Assembly: GCF_009687865.1 (NCBI RefSeq) | Contig: NZ_BLAE01000064.1 | Coordinates: 62,001-126,000 of the forward strand | Length of the DNA stretch: 64,000 bases | Source: Acrocarpospora macrocephala | GTDB lineage: Bacteria > Actinomycetota > Actinomycetes > Streptosporangiales > Streptosporangiaceae | Direction: 5' to 3' | Part shown: positions 60,106 through 64,000 of the stretch, piece by piece | Layout of the letters: every line of letters starts with the position of its first letter | How positions within the stretch are numbered: the first letter of the stretch is position 1 | Made by a program: the position numbers and the translations under genes | The notes under the pieces: generated by a model | Databases searched by the model: none | What the model saw: the letters and a program-made list of their open reading frames with translations, nothing else | What the model was told of the DNA's origin: nothing

Positions 60106-61116
60106 ATGGCGATCACGTTGAAGGACGTCGCGGGCGCGGCGGGCGTGTCACGGAGCACCGCGTCGCGTGCCCTGAGCGGTTCCCTGCTGATCTCCCCGGA
60201 GACGAGGGCCGCCGTGGAAGAGGCGGCGGCCAAGCTCGGCTACCGCCCCAACCGCGCCGCCAGCACCCTGCGCTCCCGCCAGTCCCACCTCATCGGCCTG
60301 GTCCTGAACAACCTGATCAACGCCTCCTTCCACACCATCGCCGAGGTGGTGCAGCGGCGGGCCGCCGTCGAGAACTACCAGGTGATGCTCTGCATCACCG
60401 ACGCCGACCCGCGCCGCGAGGAGTCGTTCCTGCGCACCCTCGCCGCGTACGGCGTGGACGGATTGATCATGATTGGGACCGGCAAGAACGCGGCGCTCAC
60501 CAACGCGCTCCTGGCCGAGGGCATCGGGATGGTCAGCGTCATCCGGGCCGCCGCCGAGAGCGCCGCCCCCAGCGTGCTCGCGGCCGACCGCGAGGGCGCG
60601 CACGCCGCCACCACCCACCTGCTCGACCTCGGGCACGAGCGGATCGCCTTCATCGGCGGCGAACTGACGACCAACTCGGGACGGGAACGTTTCGCGGGCT
60701 ACGAGCAGGCGCTGCGCGAACACGGCCGCCAGGTCGAGCAGGATCTCGTCGAGCGCGGCCCCTTCGACCCCGCCTTCGGCGCCGAGGCGACCACCCGCCT
60801 GCTCCGCCAGAACCCGACGGCCCTGTTCACGGCCAACCACGAAGCCGTGTTCGGCGCCCTGCCCACCCTGGTGGCCGCCGGAATCGACATTCCCGGCCGG
60901 CTCTCGCTGATCTGCTACGAGGACATCCCCTGGCTACGCTGGTGGCAGCCCGCCGTGACCGTGGTCGACAACGGCGCCAGGGAACTGGGCGAGCTGGCCA
61001 TGGACCTGCTCCTCCAGCAGATCGAGAAGCGCTCCCCCGGCGAGCACGGCACTGGCCGCTCCTACCGCGTGGGCGCCAAACTCATCACCCGCGCGTCCTG
61101 CGCGCCCCCGCGCTGA
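60106..61116 (+). CDS. LacI-family regulator
   Basis: 336 residues. The DNA-binding head ITLKDVAGAAGVSRSTASRA is at residues 3-22, with the hinge helix NRAASTLRSR near residue 50. The periplasmic-binding-protein-like sensor domain follows (IGLVLNNLINASFHTIAEVV; LDLGHERIAFIGGELTTNSG). ATG at 60106 is chosen over a longer in-frame start because AAGGAG precedes it and the LacI head begins there. Divergent from the 14-gene catabolic operon, whose repressor it most likely is. It also probably controls itself through the palindrome at 60080. Confidence 0.92.
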   Translation: MAITLKDVAGAAGVSRSTASRALSGSLLISPETRAAVEEAAAKLGYRPNRAASTLRSRQSHLIGLVLNNLINASFHTIAEVVQRRAAVENYQVMLCITDADPRREESFLRTLAAYGVDGLIMIGTGKNAALTNALLAEGIGMVSVIRAAAESAAPSVLAADREGAHAATTHLLDLGHERIAFIGGELTTNSGRERFAGYEQALREHGRQVEQDLVERGPFDPAFGAEATTRLLRQNPTALFTANHEAVFGALPTLVAAGIDIPGRLSLICYEDIPWLRWWQPAVTVVDNGARELGELAMDLLLQQIEKRSPGEHGTGRSYRVGAKLITRASCAPPR

Positions 61117-61124
61117 CGGGCCGG

Positions 61125-62240
61125 TCAGCGCAGGCGGGCGTAGAAGGCGCGCAGGTCCTCGGTCAGCACCTCCGGCACGATGTGGGCGGCGTAGTGGCCG
61201 CCGCGGCCGTACGACTTCCAGTGCACGATGTTCTTGTGGTCGCGCTCCGCGAACGTGCGCATGGAGACGAAGTCGCCGTCGAACATCGCGAGGCCGGTCG
61301 GGACGGTGGTGGGCCCTTCGGGGTGCTCGGCGTGCGCGTCCTCGTAGTAGAAGCGGGTGGCCGACGTCGCGGTGCCGGTCAGCCAGTAGAGCATCGTGTT
61401 GGTCAGGACGAAGTCGGCGTCGACGTCGACGGTGTCGCCGAAGAGCTGCGCGTTCCAGCCAAGCAGCCCGACCGGCGAGTCGAAGATCGCGTACGACAGC
61501 GTCTGCGGCTGCTGCGCGTGCAAGGCGTTGAACGACATCTTGTTGTCGTAGAACCACTGCAGCACTTCCAGCGCCTTCTGGTCCTCCGGGGTGATCTTCT
61601 CGAACTCGGCCGGATCGCCGGATGGGAACGAGAAGAGCTGGGTGACGTGCACTCCGACGACGTGCTCGGGGTCGAACCGGCCGACCTCGGGCGAGACGAA
61701 CGAGCCGCCGTCGTTGCCGACCGCGCCGTAGCGGTCGTAGCCCAGCCGCCGCATCAGCTCCGCCCACGCCTTGGCGGTGCGGTACCGGTTCCAGCCTTTC
61801 TCCTTGGTCGGGCCGGAGAAGCCGAAGCCGGGCAGTGACGGGATCACCACGTGGAACGCCTGCGCCGGGTCCTCGGGGTCGGTGAGGGGCTCGATGACCT
61901 TGAGGTACTCCACGATCGAGCCCGGCCAGCCGTGCGTGAGGATCAGCGGCAGGGCGTTCTCGTGCCGCGAGCGGACGTGCAGGAAGTGGATGTTCTGCCC
62001 GTCGATCTCGGTGGTGAACTGCGGAAACCGGTTGATCTCGGCCTCGTGGGCGCGCCAGTCGTACCCGTCGCGCCAGTACTCGGCGAGCCTGCGCACGTAC
62101 TCCACCGGAACGCCGTAGTCCCAGCCTGCTCCGGGGATCTCGTCCGGCCAGAGGGTGCGGTCGAGGCGGCTGTGGAGGTCGTCCAGCTGGGCCTGCGGGA
62201 TGTCGATGCGGAACGGCTTGATCTCGGTGTTTTCGCTCAT
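61125..62240 (-). CDS. Epoxide hydrolase (EHN domain, alpha/beta hydrolase)
   Basis: 371 residues. An N-terminal epoxide-hydrolase segment (KPFRIDIPQAQLDDLHSRLD) precedes the alpha/beta core: LILTHGWPGSIVEYLKVIEP, nucleophile Asp in GAVGNDGGSFVSPEVGR, and the catalytic His in YGRGGHYAAHIVPEVLTEDL. The usual GGDWG around the nucleophile reads GNDGG here. It converts epoxides to diols. ATG at 62240; it is divergent from a WYL regulator with only 51 bp between them. Confidence 0.9.
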   Translation of the reverse strand: MSENTEIKPFRIDIPQAQLDDLHSRLDRTLWPDEIPGAGWDYGVPVEYVRRLAEYWRDGYDWRAHEAEINRFPQFTTEIDGQNIHFLHVRSRHENALPLILTHGWPGSIVEYLKVIEPLTDPEDPAQAFHVVIPSLPGFGFSGPTKEKGWNRYRTAKAWAELMRRLGYDRYGAVGNDGGSFVSPEVGRFDPEHVVGVHVTQLFSFPSGDPAEFEKITPEDQKALEVLQWFYDNKMSFNALHAQQPQTLSYAIFDSPVGLLGWNAQLFGDTVDVDADFVLTNTMLYWLTGTATSATRFYYEDAHAEHPEGPTTVPTGLAMFDGDFVSMRTFAERDHKNIVHWKSYGRGGHYAAHIVPEVLTEDLRAFYARLR

Positions 62241-62266
62241 GACAGGTACGCTACGGACCCTTCCGG

Positions 62267-62282
62267 TCAGGTTCTGTCCTGA
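62267..62282. promoter_or_regulatory. Inverted repeat between epoxide hydrolase and WYL regulator
   Basis: TCAGG-N6-CCTGA lies in the centre of the 51-bp divergent gap, in the position expected for the WYL regulator's operator. Related TGTCAGG/CCTGACA repeats are common at YafY-type genes. Confidence 0.55.
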
Positions 62283-62291
62283 AGTCCTGGC

Positions 62292-63263
62292 ATGCTGGGG
62301 AACATGTTGGAAACCTCGGCGCGGCTGCTCCGCCTGCTGTCGTTGTTGCAGGCCAGGCGGGACTGGTCCGGCGCGGACCTCGCGGAGCGGCTGAATGTGA
62401 GCGAGCGGACCGTGCGCCGCGACGTCGAACGGCTGCGCGATCTCGGATATCCGGTGAACGCGACCCGGGGCACCGACGGCGGCTACCGGCTGGGCGCCGG
62501 CACCGCCATGCCGCCGCTCCTGCTCGACGACGACGAGGCGGTGGCCGTGGCGGTCGGGTTGCGCACCGCCGCCGGCGGAAGCGTCACCGGCATCGAGGAG
62601 ACCTCGGTACGCGCGCTGGCCAAGCTGGAACAGGTGCTGCCCTCCCGGCTGCGGTACCGGGTCAACACGCTGCAGACGTACACCGAACCCGTGCCCGCGG
62701 ACCGTCCAGGACCGGCGGTCGACCCGAGCGTGCTGACCGCGCTCGCCGCGGCCTGCCGCGACCAGGAGCGGCTGCGGTTCGACTACCGCGCCCACGACGG
62801 AACCACCGGCGTCCGGACCGTCGAACCGCACCGGCTGGTGTCGTGGGGCCGCCGCTGGTACCTGGTCGCGTGGGACGTCGACCGCCAGGACTGGCGCACC
62901 TTCCGGGTCGACCGCGTCGAACCGCGCGTCCCCACCGGCCCCCGCTTCCCCCCTCGCGATCCGCCCGAGGGCGGCGCGGCCGCGTACGTCGCGCGGGGGG
63001 TCTCAGCCGCGGCCTGGCGCTATCGATCCCGGGTCGTCGTCCACGCGCCCGCCGAGGTCGTGACCGAGCGCGTCAACCCCGCCGTCGGCGTGGTGGAGGC
63101 TCTGGACGAGCACACCTGCGTGCTGCACACCGGCGCGGACTCCCTCAATACCCTCGCCGTCTACCTCGGCATGCTCGACCTGGACTTCGAGGTCACCGAG
63201 CCCCCGGAACTCATCGACCACATCCGCGACCTCACCGCCCGCTACGCCCGCTCCACCCCGTGA
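62292..63263 (+). CDS. WYL-domain helix-turn-helix regulator (YafY type)
   Basis: 323 residues. N-terminal DeoR-like winged helix (ETSARLLRLLSLLQARRDWS; ERLNVSERTVRRDVERLRDL), then a WYL domain (residues 140-205; RFDYRAHDGTTGVRTVEPHR; SWGRRWYLVAWDVDRQDWRT) and a C-terminal WCX segment. Start at 62292 or 62304; the first leaves room for the operator. It is intact, unlike the WYL fragment at 30398. It probably represses the divergent epoxide hydrolase and itself. Confidence 0.9.
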   Translation: MLGNMLETSARLLRLLSLLQARRDWSGADLAERLNVSERTVRRDVERLRDLGYPVNATRGTDGGYRLGAGTAMPPLLLDDDEAVAVAVGLRTAAGGSVTGIEETSVRALAKLEQVLPSRLRYRVNTLQTYTEPVPADRPGPAVDPSVLTALAAACRDQERLRFDYRAHDGTTGVRTVEPHRLVSWGRRWYLVAWDVDRQDWRTFRVDRVEPRVPTGPRFPPRDPPEGGAAAYVARGVSAAAWRYRSRVVVHAPAEVVTERVNPAVGVVEALDEHTCVLHTGADSLNTLAVYLGMLDLDFEVTEPPELIDHIRDLTARYARSTP

Positions 63264-63276
63264 TCTGTCTCACACA

Positions 63277-63303
63277 TGTCACAACGATCGAGCCCGCGGT
63301 GTC
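63277..63303 (+). promoter_or_regulatory. ECF41-type promoter of the flavin oxidoreductase
   Basis: TGTCACA (63277-63283), 16 bp, then TGTC (63300-63303) followed by TTA; ATG is 34 bp further on. Element sequences and spacing are identical to the promoter at 32757-32783. Confidence 0.75.
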
Positions 63304-63337
63304 TTAAGGCTGAACGCCGAGAAGCGAAGGAGACACC

Positions 63338-64000
63338 ATGGCTGAGCACACCGAGGTCGTTGTGATCGGCGGCGGATACGCCGGCGTCATGGCGGCCAAT
63401 CGCCTGACGCAGCGCGACGACGTGACCGTGACCCTGATCAACCCGCGCCCGGCCTTCGTCGAGCGGATCCGCCTGCACCAGCTGGTGGGCGGGTCCCACG
63501 ACGCGGTCGTCGGCTACCGCGACGTCCTGGCCGAGGGCATCGGGCTGGTGGTCGACACCGTGACGCGGATCGACGCGGCCGAGCGCCGCGTGCTGCTGGC
63601 GACCGGCGGCACGGTCGGCTACGACTACCTGATCTACGCGGTGGGCAGCGGCAGCGCCGACCGGAGCGTGCCAGGAGCGGCCGAGTTCGCCTACCCGATC
63701 GCCGGTTTCGAGGAAGCTCAGCGGCTGCGGGCGGTCCTCGACGCCGCTCCCGCCACGGCCGCGGTGACGGTGGTCGGAGCCGGTCCGACCGGCATCGAGA
63801 CCGCCGCCGAGCTGGCGGAGGCCGGCCGCGCCGTGACCCTGGTGTGCGGCGAGGCGCTCGGCCCGTACCTGCACCCGCGGGGCCGACGCTCGGTCGCCGG
63901 GCAGCTGGCCAGACTCGGGGTGACCGTGCTCGACGGCCCCGGCGCGAGGGTGACGGCCGTGACCCGCGATGCCGTACGGCTCGGCGATGGCCGCGAGCTG
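63338..64000 (+). CDS. NAD(P)/FAD-dependent oxidoreductase (NDH-2-like), 3' end outside window
   Basis: 221 codons visible. FAD motif VVVIGGGYAGVMAANRLTQR near residue 7, the NDH-2-like YDYLIYAVGSGSADRSVPG near 105, and the NAD(P) motif VTVVGAGPTGIETAAELAEA near 147. ATG at 63338 has AAGGAG upstream. In many actinomycetes a homologous gene is followed by an ECF41 sigma factor, which would lie just past the window edge; the promoter upstream supports this kind of control. Partial because the window ends. Confidence 0.88.
   Translation, partial: MAEHTEVVVIGGGYAGVMAANRLTQRDDVTVTLINPRPAFVERIRLHQLVGGSHDAVVGYRDVLAEGIGLVVDTVTRIDAAERRVLLATGGTVGYDYLIYAVGSGSADRSVPGAAEFAYPIAGFEEAQRLRAVLDAAPATAAVTVVGAGPTGIETAAELAEAGRAVTLVCGEALGPYLHPRGRRSVAGQLARLGVTVLDGPGARVTAVTRDAVRLGDGREL

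Overview
The window is very GC-rich (about 70 percent), with a strong G/C preference at third codon positions, frequent GTG and TTG starts and dense 4-bp start/stop overlaps. This indicates an actinomycete, probably a soil genus of the Streptosporangiales or Streptomycetales type; the genus is inferred, not shown. It is a catabolic and regulatory stretch: no rRNA, tRNA or CRISPR array is visible, and mobile elements survive only as fragments.

Layout. (1) 9-9,959: a catabolic cluster with an AtuA-family protein, amidohydrolase, Dabb protein, double-length CoA-transferase, TetR regulator, class III aminotransferase, flavin reductase, enoyl-CoA hydratase and PhyH-type dioxygenase. Three promoters share an 18-bp palindrome, so much of the cluster looks like one regulon. 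(2) 10.0-10.7 kb: remains of a serine recombinase and a beheaded VOC gene. (3) 10,959-21,539: a minus-strand molybdenum hydroxylase operon with two different large subunits, one FeS and one FAD subunit, a CoxG-like protein, a cyclase, a nitrilase-family hydrolase, a bicupin and an XRE-cupin regulator. (4) 21,733-28,451: a sugar ABC transporter, GH3 beta-glucosidase and ROK regulator. (5) 28.5-32.8 kb: two ECF sigma factors with C-terminal SnoaL-like domains, their probable partner genes, and fragments of other regulators. (6) 32.9-42.5 kb: a GntR/membrane-protein pair, a secreted Ig-like protein, a large secreted GH95 enzyme, and gene debris including a hydrolase/AraC chimera. (7) 42,624-44,307: a divergent TetR/quinone-oxidoreductase pair with a nearly ideal repressible promoter. 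(8) 44,384-59,916: a 14-gene, tightly coupled minus-strand operon (hydantoinase, HyuA/HyuB, Dpp-type ABC transporter, three-part flavin/FeS dehydrogenase, DapA-like lyase), with a divergent LacI regulator at 60,106 that shares an operator-like sequence with it. (9) 61.1-64.0 kb: a divergent epoxide hydrolase/WYL regulator pair and the start of a flavin oxidoreductase with an ECF41-type promoter.

How it fits together. Most units are import-plus-degradation modules, each next to its own regulator. The most informative non-coding signals are the three TetR-type palindromes at 8.1-10.0 kb; two identical TGTCACA-N16-TGTCTTA promoters 30 kb apart, which tie an ECF41 sigma factor or a relative to two oxidoreductases; twin operators around the TTGACA/TATATA promoter at 43.2 kb; and the LacI-type sites at 59.95 and 60.08 kb.

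No complete, clearly new defence or mobile system was seen. The best candidates for undescribed biology are the substrate of the 14-gene operon, the two-large-subunit Mo hydroxylase, and the AtuA/PhyH regulon.
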